Both the position numbers and the translations under genes were made by a program. From JBJHBP01 sp050485645 (GTDB lineage Bacteria > Pseudomonadota > Gammaproteobacteria > Steroidobacterales > Rariloculaceae), in NCBI GenBank assembly GCA_050485645.1, contig JBJHBT010000001.1:1-64000 (forward strand): a stretch of DNA of 64,000 nt, given 5' to 3'. This document shows, piece after piece, positions 17,970 through 27,274 of this stretch. How positions within the stretch are numbered: position 1 is the first letter of the stretch; every line of letters starts with the position of its first letter. Below the pieces are notes generated by a model, which had not been told where the DNA came from, made no database searches, and saw only the letters and a program-made list of their open reading frames with translations.

Positions 17970-19085
17970 ATGAGCGGGCTGGGCAAAACACGCCGGCAGT
18001 TCATGAAGCAGGCACTGGGCGCCGTGGCGGCCACTGCCTGCTGTTCCGTGCGGGCCGATAATCCGTTCGCACCGCCGCCCCTTGCCTATCCGTCGCTGGA
18101 TCTGCCCGGTCCCGGCGGTCTCACCAGCCGTGACCTGCTCAATCGTGGCTACTGGCCCACGCCCGCCCTGCCGCCGGCCAGTGGCCGAATCGACGCGCGC
18201 CGCATCGCTGAGCATGTCTTTCTGCTGTCAGGCGCCGGCTGCAACGTTATCGCCGTCACGACCGGTGGCGGAGCCCTGCTGATCGACGGCGGACTCGAGA
18301 CCCACGCCCCGGCGCTGCTGGCCGCGGTGGCAGAGCTGCCCGGCGGCGGGCCGGTCCATACGCTGTTCAATACCAGCTGGCGACCGGAAAATCGTGGCGC
18401 GAACCGCGCCCTCGGCGCGGCCGGCGCACGCATCATCGCTCACCGACTCACCCTCGACTGGCAGTCTGTACGCGTCATCCACCCGTGGGATCCGCAGACG
18501 CCCCACGCTCGCCTGCCCGAAGCAGCCAGGCCCAATGACACGTTCCGGCATCTCGATGACACCGAGCTGCGAGTGGAGATCGAAGGCATCAGAATTCACT
18601 ACGCCAGGCTGCCGTTCGCACACACCGACAGCAGCATCTACGTTCATCTGCCCGATGCCAACGTGATCGCGATCGGCGGCGTCACCAACGGACCGGCCAG
18701 CAGCTGGTCGCAACTGCCTTTCCGCGGCAACTGGCCCGAGATCGACTGGTGGACCGGCGGCCGCGGCAACCGGATCGCGCCGTCATTGCGGACAGTCATC
18801 GAGCGCAGCAGCGCCGACACCGTCGTCGTGCCATCGCAGGGTGGACTACTGACACCGGCCGACCTTGCCACGCAGCGCGCGATGTTTGAAGCGATGATGT
18901 CGGGCACGGGCGAGAACGCCATCGACAATATCTATCACGCCGGCCATTACGGCCGGGACGAAGTGCTCGCGCGGTTCTTCGACAACGAACGCCGGCGGGA
19001 TTTCATCGACGAATGGGGGGATCCCACGGTATTCGTCTATCGCAGTGTGGAAAGTTCATGGCCCACGAGTTCCACCAATGCCTGA
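17970..19085 (+). CDS. Exported MBL-fold pseudoenzyme-like protein (module 2)
   Basis: A 371-residue paralog of the protein at 2629-3621. A KTRRQFMKQALG start looks Tat-like and is followed by an Ala-rich region with two Cys. LLIDGG, AHTDSSIYVHLPDANVIAIGG and the conserved IDWWTGG motif align with the paralog, but the metal site is more eroded: the HxHxDH segment reads SWRPEN (136-141), the bridging Asp is Gly and the last His is Gln290; only His218 stays. Zinc hydrolase activity is unlikely. An extra C-terminal segment (about 310-371) is not shared. The 3' end overlaps the DUF1592 gene by eight bases, and a TATACT box lies about 40 bp upstream. Confidence 0.85.
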   Translation: MSGLGKTRRQFMKQALGAVAATACCSVRADNPFAPPPLAYPSLDLPGPGGLTSRDLLNRGYWPTPALPPASGRIDARRIAEHVFLLSGAGCNVIAVTTGGGALLIDGGLETHAPALLAAVAELPGGGPVHTLFNTSWRPENRGANRALGAAGARIIAHRLTLDWQSVRVIHPWDPQTPHARLPEAARPNDTFRHLDDTELRVEIEGIRIHYARLPFAHTDSSIYVHLPDANVIAIGGVTNGPASSWSQLPFRGNWPEIDWWTGGRGNRIAPSLRTVIERSSADTVVVPSQGGLLTPADLATQRAMFEAMMSGTGENAIDNIYHAGHYGRDEVLARFFDNERRRDFIDEWGDPTVFVYRSVESSWPTSSTNA

Positions 19086-21750
19086 ACGGCCACCAACACC
19101 TGAAGCGCCACCGATGACGAACGCAAACGCCAACGGACACATCACTCGCGTCGCGCCACGATCGGCGGGGATCGCATCCCGACCGATGCTGGCGGTCGCC
19201 GGTCTGCTTGCCGCGGGCGTCGTTGCCACGCTGCTGTGGACGCAGATTCGTCACGGCGACGAAGCCACGCTGCTCGCCAGCGCGGACGAACACTGGCGTG
19301 TACTCAGAACGCAATGCTTCGACTGCCACGATTCGATCAGTTACGTCGCCGACCTGGCTCTGGACAGACTCAGCCCGGACACCATCCCCGAACACGCCGC
19401 CACCTGGGAGACGGTGGTTCGCAAGCTGCGTGGCCGCACGATGCCACCGCCGGGAGAACGCCGGCCCAGCGAATCCGAATACACGAACCTGGTCGCCTGG
19501 CTCGAAGCCAATCTCGATCTTGCGGCCGCACGCGCACCGGACCCGGGCTGGAGTGGACTGCATCGGCTCAATCGTCGCGAATACACCAACGCGATCCACG
19601 ATCTGCTGGGTGTGGACTGGATTGCGCAGGCCGACATGCTGCCGCCGGACACCACCTATGAAGGTTTCGACAACATTGCATCCGCGCTCGTGACGACGCC
19701 GGGGTTTCTCGAAATGTTCCTGTCGACCGCCCGTCAGGTGGCCGTCGAGGCGGTGGGGCAGCCGCATGCCCCGCCTGGCGCCGGCAGCGCCGAGTATCTG
19801 CGCCTGCCGGACCAGGAAGGCCATCAGCCTTTTCATGCGCCCGGCGCGCCGCTGGGCACCCGCGGCGGCATTCAGGCCTGGCACTACTTCCCGTCGGACG
19901 GCGTGTACGAAATCAATCTCGAGGAACTGTTCCCGACCGATGCATGGCTCAATGCCGCCGAGTATCTGAACACACTGATCGTGACCGTCGATGGCCGGCT
20001 GATCTACACCGCCAATCTGGGTGGCGAGGAAACCGGCGACCTGCGCCGGATTGACCAGGATCAGGGTCCGGCCGTCACGGACATGAACCGGCGTCTGCAG
20101 AACATCCGGTTCGAGGCCGAGGCCGGCCCGAGGCTGGTGTCGGTGGCCTACCTGTTCAGATCGTTCATGGAAAGCGAACATGAACTGAGCGCGCTGAATC
20201 CGATGGGCGGTACGGAGCGCCACCTCGCAGTCACCGGCTTCAGCATCGTCGGCCCCTTCGATGCCCGTGGCATGGCCTCCACGCCAAGCCGAGAGCGGAT
20301 CTTCAGCTGCTATCCGCAGACGGCGGACGAGCAGGACGCCTGCGCCGAAGACATCCTCACGCGCCTTGCAAGCCGCGCGTTCCGACGTCCCGTTGACGGG
20401 GCCGAACTCGACACCATCATGACCTTCTACCGAAGCGGCCTGACCGAGGACGGCTTCGAGGAAGGCATCCGCGCAGGTATTACGCGCATCCTGGCCAGCC
20501 CGCGGTTCCTCTATCGTGGAGTACAGCCGGCCGCCGAACGTGAAATGACAGCCGGCAGCGGTGTCTACCAGCTCGACGACTACGAGTTCGCATCCCGGCT
20601 GGCGTTCTTTCTGTGGAGTTCGATTCCGGATGAGGAACTGCTGCAGGTAGCGGCCAGCGGCCGTCTGCAGGAGCCGGACACGCTGCGCGAACAGGTACTG
20701 CGCATGCTTGCCGATCCGCGCGCCTACTCGCTCGCGTCCAGCTTTGCCCACCAATGGCTGCATCTGGACAGGATCGACGACCTCGAGCCGGATCCGAACA
20801 TCTTTCCCTATGCCGCCAATCACCGACTGGTGCTCGGCTCCGATGCCGATCCACGCCAGGACCTGGTCGAGGAAACGCTGCGCTTCGTCGACATGATCTT
20901 TCGCGATGACCGCAGCGTCATCGAACTGCTGTCGGCCTCCGACACCTATCTCAATGAACGCGTCGCCATCCACTACGGCATCGACGACATCAAGGGCAGC
21001 CGCTTTCGTCGCGTTGAACTGGACAACTCGGCGCGCTGGGGACTGCTTGGCAAGGCGGCCGTGCTGATGGTGACTTCGTATCCCGACCGCACGGCACCGG
21101 TGCTCAGAGGTGAATGGATCCTGGCGAATCTGGTGGGCGCCCCGCCCGCCTCGCCGCCACCGGAGGTGGAGGCGCTGCTGCCGGAGAACGACTTCACCGC
21201 CGAGGTGTTCCTCACCGTGGCCGAGCGCCTCAAGGCGCATTCGACGGACCCGACCTGCTTCGCCTGCCACGGTCTGATGGATCCGCTCGGGTTCGCGCTG
21301 GAGAATTTCAACGCGGTCGGCGTCTGGCGCGAGGTGGAAGAATTCACCGATCAGCCGGTGGTCACCGATGCCGGTGTTCTGCCGGACGGCACGCCGGTGA
21401 CATCGCCCGACGCACTGCGCGAGTATCTGCTCGAGCGACCCGAGCAGTTCGTGCAGACGATGACCGAGAAGCTGTTCATGTACGCGCTTGGCCGACCACT
21501 GAACCATGCCGCCGACATGCCGGTCGTACGTTCTATCGTGAAGGCAGCGGCCGCCGATGACTATCGGCTGTCCTCACTGGTGATGGCCATCGTCAACAGC
21601 GAGCCGTTCCAGCAGTATCGGCTGCCCGCGGACGAAAGCCCCCCACGCGATGGGCACACGATGGCCCATCTGCACGATTTCGATACGGCCGTTGCCGCAT
21701 CGCATGCAACCGGCGCGGCTCAATTCCCTCCCCCCGCCCGGGACAACTGA
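19078..21750 (+). CDS. DUF1592-family exported protein with two CxxCH heme motifs (module 2)
   Basis: An 890-residue paralog of 3725-6205 with the same block order. A Pro-rich N-terminus precedes one hydrophobic helix (about 38-54). CFDCH (80-84) and CFACH (727-731) keep both heme sites; RLNRREYTNAIHDLLGV, ASTPSRERIFSCYPQ and DPLGFALENFN match the first copy. The start may be ATG 19078, overlapping the upstream stop, or ATG 19114. The C-terminal 40 residues, including MAHLHDFD, are unique. It is probably anchored to the inner membrane and faces the periplasm. The DUF1552 gene starts 14 bp downstream. Confidence 0.88.
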   Translation: MPERPPTPEAPPMTNANANGHITRVAPRSAGIASRPMLAVAGLLAAGVVATLLWTQIRHGDEATLLASADEHWRVLRTQCFDCHDSISYVADLALDRLSPDTIPEHAATWETVVRKLRGRTMPPPGERRPSESEYTNLVAWLEANLDLAAARAPDPGWSGLHRLNRREYTNAIHDLLGVDWIAQADMLPPDTTYEGFDNIASALVTTPGFLEMFLSTARQVAVEAVGQPHAPPGAGSAEYLRLPDQEGHQPFHAPGAPLGTRGGIQAWHYFPSDGVYEINLEELFPTDAWLNAAEYLNTLIVTVDGRLIYTANLGGEETGDLRRIDQDQGPAVTDMNRRLQNIRFEAEAGPRLVSVAYLFRSFMESEHELSALNPMGGTERHLAVTGFSIVGPFDARGMASTPSRERIFSCYPQTADEQDACAEDILTRLASRAFRRPVDGAELDTIMTFYRSGLTEDGFEEGIRAGITRILASPRFLYRGVQPAAEREMTAGSGVYQLDDYEFASRLAFFLWSSIPDEELLQVAASGRLQEPDTLREQVLRMLADPRAYSLASSFAHQWLHLDRIDDLEPDPNIFPYAANHRLVLGSDADPRQDLVEETLRFVDMIFRDDRSVIELLSASDTYLNERVAIHYGIDDIKGSRFRRVELDNSARWGLLGKAAVLMVTSYPDRTAPVLRGEWILANLVGAPPASPPPEVEALLPENDFTAEVFLTVAERLKAHSTDPTCFACHGLMDPLGFALENFNAVGVWREVEEFTDQPVVTDAGVLPDGTPVTSPDALREYLLERPEQFVQTMTEKLFMYALGRPLNHAADMPVVRSIVKAAAADDYRLSSLVMAIVNSEPFQQYRLPADESPPRDGHTMAHLHDFDTAVAASHATGAAQFPPPARDN

Positions 21751-21764
21751 ACGCGGAGATCGCC

Positions 21765-23129
21765 ATGTTTCTGACTCGCAAACACCTCTCGCGTCGCACG
21801 ATACTGAAAGGCGCCGGCGCCACGATCGGGCTGCCCCTGCTCAGTGCGATGATACCGGCCGGCGTCGCCCATGCGCTGGAGCGGGCGATCCCGCGCAGAC
21901 TGGCGTTCGTCTACATCCCTCATGGCGCCATCCTCTCCACGTCACCCATTCCGCGGGAGGGCCTCGCACGTCGCGTGGCTGCCGATGAACAGCACGACCG
22001 CTGGACACCGAACGGCACGGGTGGTGACTTCGAACTGGTAGGCGACCTCGCGTCGCTGGCGCCGTACCGCGACCAGGTGACGGTGATCTCGAACCTGGAC
22101 AACTCGGTGGCGGCCGCACAGACACCCCATGGAGTGCATGCCGGCACCTGGCTGACCGGCACCGTGCCGGAGAAAGGCGCGCGATACTATGAGGACCGGA
22201 TCAGCGCCGACCAGCGCGCGGTCGGACTCATCGGCATGGACACACCCCTGCCTTCGCTGGAGCTGGGCACGGAACCTGGCGGCCCCAGCGACCCGAACTA
22301 TGGCTGGGGCTTCGGTCAGACGCTGGCGCACACACGTTCGCTGCCGCTGGCGCCCAACTACAATCCGCGTAATGTGTTCTTTCAGCTGTTCGGCCGTGGC
22401 GTGAACGCCGATGAACGGCTGCGCATCCGCGCCGAGAACCGCAGCCTGCTGGATTCGGTCGGCGACGAGATCGCGGCGCTGACCCGGCAGCTCGGTGTAC
22501 CCGACAGGGTGGCCGTGGACAACTACATCGACGGCGTCCGTGAGGTCGAGCGCCGCATCGATCTGGCGGAAGCGGCCGGAGTCGACAGTCTCGAACTGCC
22601 GCCCACACCGGTCGGCGTACCCAATGTGCTCGAAGATCACCTCGGACTGATGTTCGAGCTGATGACGCTGGCCTTTCAGGCCAACCTGACCAATGTGTGC
22701 ACGTTTCTCGCCAGCAAGGAGGTCAGCATGCGGGTGTTCCCGTCGCTGGGCATCACCAACGCCTGGCATCCGCTGTCGCATCAGGTGGGCGCACACCGCG
22801 CCACACGCGGTCAGATCGTTCGACTGTTTACCGAACAGCTGTCCGGCAAGCTGATTGCACGCCTTGCCGACACGCCGGAGGGCGATGGCACATTGCTCGA
22901 CCATTCGACGATTGTCTGGGGCAGCAACATGAGCGATGCCGCCGTCCACAATTTCAATCCGCTGCCCACGGTTGTCATCGGCCGCGCCGGTGGCGCGACT
23001 CGTGGTGGCCAGCACCTGATCTATCCGGCCGGCACGCCGCTGAACAACCTGTGGTTGACGCTGCTGAACCGGCACGGCGCCGAACTGGACCGTATCGGCA
23101 ACAGCACGGGAGAGCTTGTCGAGGTATGA
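21765..23129 (+). CDS. DUF1552-family protein with Tat-type signal (module 2)
   Basis: A 454-residue paralog of 6217-7497. LSRRTILKGAGATIGLPLL is nearly identical to the first copy's Tat-type signal; the mature protein keeps MxxxYIPHGA, VREVERRID and IVWGSNMSDAAVHNFNPLP. It has an insertion early in the mature part (after PHGAILSTSPIPREG) relative to copy 1. It should be exported folded, together with its DUF1592 partner. The stop overlaps the ankyrin start (ATGA), exactly as in module 1. No catalytic residues can be assigned. Confidence 0.88.
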   Translation: MFLTRKHLSRRTILKGAGATIGLPLLSAMIPAGVAHALERAIPRRLAFVYIPHGAILSTSPIPREGLARRVAADEQHDRWTPNGTGGDFELVGDLASLAPYRDQVTVISNLDNSVAAAQTPHGVHAGTWLTGTVPEKGARYYEDRISADQRAVGLIGMDTPLPSLELGTEPGGPSDPNYGWGFGQTLAHTRSLPLAPNYNPRNVFFQLFGRGVNADERLRIRAENRSLLDSVGDEIAALTRQLGVPDRVAVDNYIDGVREVERRIDLAEAAGVDSLELPPTPVGVPNVLEDHLGLMFELMTLAFQANLTNVCTFLASKEVSMRVFPSLGITNAWHPLSHQVGAHRATRGQIVRLFTEQLSGKLIARLADTPEGDGTLLDHSTIVWGSNMSDAAVHNFNPLPTVVIGRAGGATRGGQHLIYPAGTPLNNLWLTLLNRHGAELDRIGNSTGELVEV

Positions 23130-24739
23130 ATGTCGGTCGCCTGCCATGTCGTCCCGGACAGCGGCTGTCGCCCGCTTCGGGCACTCGTCGATGGCCGCCT
23201 GCCCGGATGGCGGGAAGGTCAACGACGTGCCGGGCGATGATCGGCGTCGGGCTGCTGGCCACCGTCCTGCTGGCAGCCAGCCCTGCCACGGCCACTGAAC
23301 CTGTTGCCGTGCACACAGACCGGCGGGTTTCGTTGCGGCTGCCGGTCGGTGTGGAACCGACCCTGGCGGATTACGTGCGTGTGGGCGCACGCGACCAGGC
23401 ACTGAGGCTGATCGACGAAGGTGCCGGCGTGAACACGCCCGAAGCTGGTGGCAACGGGACGACAGCCCTGCACTGGGCGGTCTACCAGCAGGACGAACCG
23501 CTCGTGGAAGCCCTGCTGGCGGCAGGCGCCGAACCCTCGGTGCGCAACCTGTTCGGGTCCACGCCACTGATGGAGGCGGCGGGCGTCGGGCATGCTGCGA
23601 TCATCGCGCTGCTGCTGCGGGCAGGCGTGGATGTGGAGTCATCGAATTTCGAAGGCCAGACCGCACTGATGGCCGTCTCCCGTACCGGCAACGTCGAGGC
23701 CGCCAGACTGCTCCTCGACGCCGGCGCGGACCCGAATGCTTCCGAGCAGTGGGGCGGCCAGACGGCCATCATGTGGGCTGCCGCGCGACGGCATCCGGAC
23801 ATGATCCGTGTGCTCGCCGAGTATGGCGCCGACCCTGAAGCACGCTCATTCGACCGCGTATGGGAGCGGCGCACCACCGCCGAGCCGCGGCCGAAGAACT
23901 ACGACACCGGCGGCATGACCGCGCTGCTGTTTGCCGCGCGCGAAGGGTGCGTGGACTGCATTTCGGTTCTTGCGTCGCTGGGCGTGGACCTCGATCTGGG
24001 CAATCGCAACGGCGCCACGCCCCTGCTAATCGCGCTGCTCAACCTGCGTTGGGATACCGCGGTCGCATTGATCGATGCCGGCGCCGATACCACCCAGTGG
24101 GACGTCTTCGGCCGCAGCCCGGTCTACGTCGCCGTGGATCTCGATGCACGACTCACCTCCGGACATCCGGACATTCCGTCCTTCGATCGGACGCAGCCAA
24201 TCGAGGTCCTCGAACGCCTGCTCCAGGCCGGTGCGAACCCGGAGGTACCGCTGCGCCAGCGCCAGCCTTACCGCAACGTGACATTCGACCGCGGGTACAC
24301 GGACGGCTCCGGACCAGGTATCACGCCGCTGTACCGTGCGGCCGAGGGCGGGCTCAATCCCGCCGCCGCCGCCCTGCTGATCCGCTACGGCGCCGATCCC
24401 CACATGTTCAACGACACCGCGGCGATGATCGTGGGCCTGAGCGCGCGTCCCGGCACGAACCATTCCCGCGATCGCAGCAGGGGTGCCGGCAGCGAGGATG
24501 ACGCGCTGGCCATGGCCCGCGCGCTGATCGAAGCGGGCGTCGACATACAGCAGCGCGACCCCGCCACCGGACGGACAGCGCTGCATGTCGCCGTCGAACG
24601 CGGTCACAGTCGGGTTGTGGAGTTCCTGCTGCAACAGGGTGCTTCCGCAACCGTGGCCTCCGATGGCGGCGAAACCCCGCTCGACCTGGCCGACGGAGAG
24701 CTGCGTGAACTCATGGAATCGATGACGGCAACAAGGTGA
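23126..24739 (+). CDS. Exported ankyrin-repeat protein (module 2)
   Basis: A 537-residue paralog of 7494-9092. The ATG overlapping the upstream stop gives a 37-residue leader before a clear signal sequence (MIGVGLLATVLLAASPATA); the ATG at 23237 that begins this segment is a real alternative start. About ten ankyrin repeats follow. The EPRPKNY linker and the Cys275-x2-Cys278 pair align with copy 1. It overlaps the next gene by four bases (GTGA). A periplasmic interaction partner for the heme and DUF1552 proteins is the likeliest role, by inference. Confidence 0.86.
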   Translation: MNVGRLPCRPGQRLSPASGTRRWPPARMAGRSTTCRAMIGVGLLATVLLAASPATATEPVAVHTDRRVSLRLPVGVEPTLADYVRVGARDQALRLIDEGAGVNTPEAGGNGTTALHWAVYQQDEPLVEALLAAGAEPSVRNLFGSTPLMEAAGVGHAAIIALLLRAGVDVESSNFEGQTALMAVSRTGNVEAARLLLDAGADPNASEQWGGQTAIMWAAARRHPDMIRVLAEYGADPEARSFDRVWERRTTAEPRPKNYDTGGMTALLFAAREGCVDCISVLASLGVDLDLGNRNGATPLLIALLNLRWDTAVALIDAGADTTQWDVFGRSPVYVAVDLDARLTSGHPDIPSFDRTQPIEVLERLLQAGANPEVPLRQRQPYRNVTFDRGYTDGSGPGITPLYRAAEGGLNPAAAALLIRYGADPHMFNDTAAMIVGLSARPGTNHSRDRSRGAGSEDDALAMARALIEAGVDIQQRDPATGRTALHVAVERGHSRVVEFLLQQGASATVASDGGETPLDLADGELRELMESMTATR

Positions 24740-25956
24740 GCAGCAGACCGATGCCCCCGCGCACCGCCTGCGCAGCCGTCATCCTGGCGGCCCTGCTCGG
24801 CGTGGCGATGGCTGCCGGCAAGTCGCAGGCGCTGGCCCAGAACATTCGTTCGCCGTCGTTACCCGAGCTGCCTCAGCTGTACGACACCGAGCACCACCCG
24901 ATCCGCGTCACCGCCCTCACCACCGAGCTGCAGAATCCCTGGAGCATCGCGTTCCTGCCGGATGGCGACATGCTGGTCACGGAGCGGCCCGGGCGGCTCA
25001 GGGTACTTCGCAATGGCATACTGGACGCGGAACCGGTGCGTGGTGTGCCGGATGTCCATGTCACGATACTCGGCGGACTGTTTGACGTGGCCCTGCATCC
25101 GCGGTTCGCGGACAACCGCTGGGTTTACCTGACCTTCGCCACGGCCCGGGAAGATGGCGCATCAACGACTGCGGTGGCACGCGGACGCTTCGCCGATGGC
25201 GCGCTGACGGACGTCGCGACCATCTTCATCGCCAACAACTGGAGTCCGTCGCCGTTCAATTTCGGTGGCCGCATCGCATTCGACGGTGACGGCTTTCTTT
25301 ACCTGACGGTCGGTGACCGGCTCGATGAGGAGCAAACCGCACAGGATGTGACGAGCCACGGTGGCAAGGTGCTGCGTCTGAATGACGATGGCAGCGTCCC
25401 GTCGGGAAATCCCTTCTCCGGTCAGGCAGGCTTTGCGCCGGAAATCTTTTCGCTTGGCCACCGCAATGCGCAGGGACTTGCGCTGCATCCGCAGTCCGGG
25501 CAGATCTGGCAGAACGAGCATGGTCCGCTGGGCGGGGATGAGCTCAATATCATCCTGCCCGGACGCAACTACGGATGGCCGCTGGTGACTCACGGCCTGT
25601 CATACGAAGGCGAACCCATCGCCGACGGCAGTTCGCATCCGGACATGGAAGACCCGTTCATGGTCTGGACGCCGTCGATCGCCGTGTCCGGACTTGGTTT
25701 CTACACCGGCGACCGCTTTCCGCAGTGGCACGGCAATGCATTCGTGGGCGCAATGATGTATGGCAGGACGCGTGCCACCGGCCATATTCAGCGACTGACG
25801 TTCAACGACGATGGCAACCCGATACAGCGCGAGCCGATTCTGTTTGAACTGCGCCAGCGGATACGCGATGTGCGCCAGGGTCCCGACGGACTGCTTTACG
25901 TACTGACCGATGAGAATCCGGGCGCGGTATTGCGGATCGAACCGGCAGACCGTTGA
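24736..25956 (+). CDS. PQQ-dependent sugar dehydrogenase-like (soluble GDH family)
   Basis: A 406-residue protein with a signal peptide (hydrophobic about 10-35, cleavage near ALAQN) and a six-bladed beta-propeller of the aldose sugar dehydrogenase (YliI/GDH-B) family. LQNPWSIAFLPDGDMLVTERPGRL, read as adjoining blade motifs, LGHRNAQGLALHP, NEHGPLGGDELNI and NYGWPLVTHGLSY are family signatures. It would oxidise an aldose or alcohol in the periplasm with PQQ and pass electrons to an acceptor. Its GTG start overlaps the ankyrin stop, so it is the fifth gene of module 2; module 1 has none. No PQQ biosynthesis genes are in the window. Confidence 0.9.
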   Translation: MSSRPMPPRTACAAVILAALLGVAMAAGKSQALAQNIRSPSLPELPQLYDTEHHPIRVTALTTELQNPWSIAFLPDGDMLVTERPGRLRVLRNGILDAEPVRGVPDVHVTILGGLFDVALHPRFADNRWVYLTFATAREDGASTTAVARGRFADGALTDVATIFIANNWSPSPFNFGGRIAFDGDGFLYLTVGDRLDEEQTAQDVTSHGGKVLRLNDDGSVPSGNPFSGQAGFAPEIFSLGHRNAQGLALHPQSGQIWQNEHGPLGGDELNIILPGRNYGWPLVTHGLSYEGEPIADGSSHPDMEDPFMVWTPSIAVSGLGFYTGDRFPQWHGNAFVGAMMYGRTRATGHIQRLTFNDDGNPIQREPILFELRQRIRDVRQGPDGLLYVLTDENPGAVLRIEPADR

Positions 25957-25976
25957 CGGGTTTCGCGCCCCGGCGG

Positions 25977-27041
25977 CTAACGCCACTCCTGCAGAAACTC
26001 GATCACCACCGCGATGGCCGGCGGTTCTTCGTCCTGGTTACCCAGTGGCAGTTTCGTGAGCATGCCCCGATGCGACGCCGACACGACTACCGGCTCCGGC
26101 GCATCCGGCAGCATCAATGACGACAGTGGCACCACGCCGTCGCCAAGCCCGACGCCGACGTCCGACCACCATGCCTCGAACGAATCGACAAGCTCGGCCG
26201 CACCCAGTCGCGACGCCACGGCCTCGAGGTTGTCGCGCATCGCTGGCGTGGGTTCGGAGATCAGTCCACCGATGAGTCTGATCGGCACACTTTCGGGCCA
26301 CTGGCGCTCATTCAGTTCGGCAAGAAAGCGGCTGCCCGGGCGCAGATCGACCTTGGCCGCTCCCGTACCTTCACGCAGCGCGGAAAACAGCGAGAAATCC
26401 TGCTGCGGAATCTTCGTAAGCAGCTCGCGCACACTCAGAAAAATCCGGAACCTCGCCCACTCCGAGCCGTGGTTCGGCGTACCGATCAGAATGACGCCGG
26501 GCACATCGGGACCCTCGACAGCGGCCTCCCCGTCCGCCGGAAGCAGCCAGCGGGTGACGAAGTCTCGAATCACAAGCCCCCCCATGCTGTGACCGATCAG
26601 GACAACCGGCCTGCCAGCGTCGAGGTCGCTCCAGTGCCTGGCCAGCAGATCGGTGCTCTGATCGATGGCCTGATCATTGGGATAGCGAAACTCCCGCACC
26701 GCGACGCCGACTGTTTCCAGCGCCGGGATCAGGTCATCCCAGATCCCGCCGGGCTCGTCGAGGCCATGAATCAGGACCACCTCGAGGCTGTCTTCCGCCC
26801 CTTGAGCGCGTGCAATGAATCCCATCTCACCGTCCGGCCAGGACATTTCATCCGGAAACCACTGCTCCAGCCGCTCATGAACGACCACACGCAGCTCACG
26901 CTCCTGTTCCGGATAGCGCTCCGACCAGACGACCCAGCCCGCCGTCGCCGCGACAACCACGATCAGTGTCGCGAGGAACAGGCGCCTTCTCCGGCGCCGC
27001 CCGCTGGAAACAGGCTGAGGCTGTCGTGCCATGTCCGTCAT
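25977..27041 (-). CDS. Membrane-anchored alpha/beta hydrolase (lipase/esterase-like)
   Basis: A 354-residue protein. A basic N-terminus (five Arg) is followed by one hydrophobic helix (about 22-40). The alpha/beta-hydrolase fold is shown by LIHGLDEPGGIWDDL (oxyanion region) and the nucleophile elbow IGHSMGGLVIRDF; a late DGVVPLSSL and VSASHRGM could provide Asp and His. The closest general type is triacylglycerol lipase or PGAP1-like esterases; the substrate is unknown. ATG 27041 has a strong GGAGGCGG site, better than the upstream in-frame start at 27092. It converges with the sugar dehydrogenase gene. Confidence 0.82.
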   Translation of the reverse strand: MTDMARQPQPVSSGRRRRRRLFLATLIVVVAATAGWVVWSERYPEQERELRVVVHERLEQWFPDEMSWPDGEMGFIARAQGAEDSLEVVLIHGLDEPGGIWDDLIPALETVGVAVREFRYPNDQAIDQSTDLLARHWSDLDAGRPVVLIGHSMGGLVIRDFVTRWLLPADGEAAVEGPDVPGVILIGTPNHGSEWARFRIFLSVRELLTKIPQQDFSLFSALREGTGAAKVDLRPGSRFLAELNERQWPESVPIRLIGGLISEPTPAMRDNLEAVASRLGAAELVDSFEAWWSDVGVGLGDGVVPLSSLMLPDAPEPVVVSASHRGMLTKLPLGNQDEEPPAIAVVIEFLQEWR

Positions 27042-27274
27042 GCCGCCTCCGATCACCGCTTCCGGTCGCCGCCTTCGTTGGGGACGTTGCACCGGTGAAG
27101 GCCCATTCTAGACACTCGCGGGCAGCCATGTCCCGTGCCGGCGCCTCGGGTGCTGACCTGCGGTGGTGACGGCTGTCTTGATGACGTTCAAGGCGGCATC
27201 GGATCAGGGAGCGGTTTGTCGATTGCCCGGAACACACGTAAAGTATGGCCGCGTTCAGGGGGAGCCTCCAGATC

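Noticed and set aside
19003..21507. 834-codon minus-strand open frame opposite the DUF1592 gene
   Set aside because: High GC makes long antisense frames common; the plus strand has heme motifs and family blocks, the minus strand none.
21942..23567. 541-codon minus-strand frame across the DUF1552 and ankyrin genes
   Set aside because: Spans two real, coupled genes on the other strand and has an Arg/Pro-rich, domain-free sequence.
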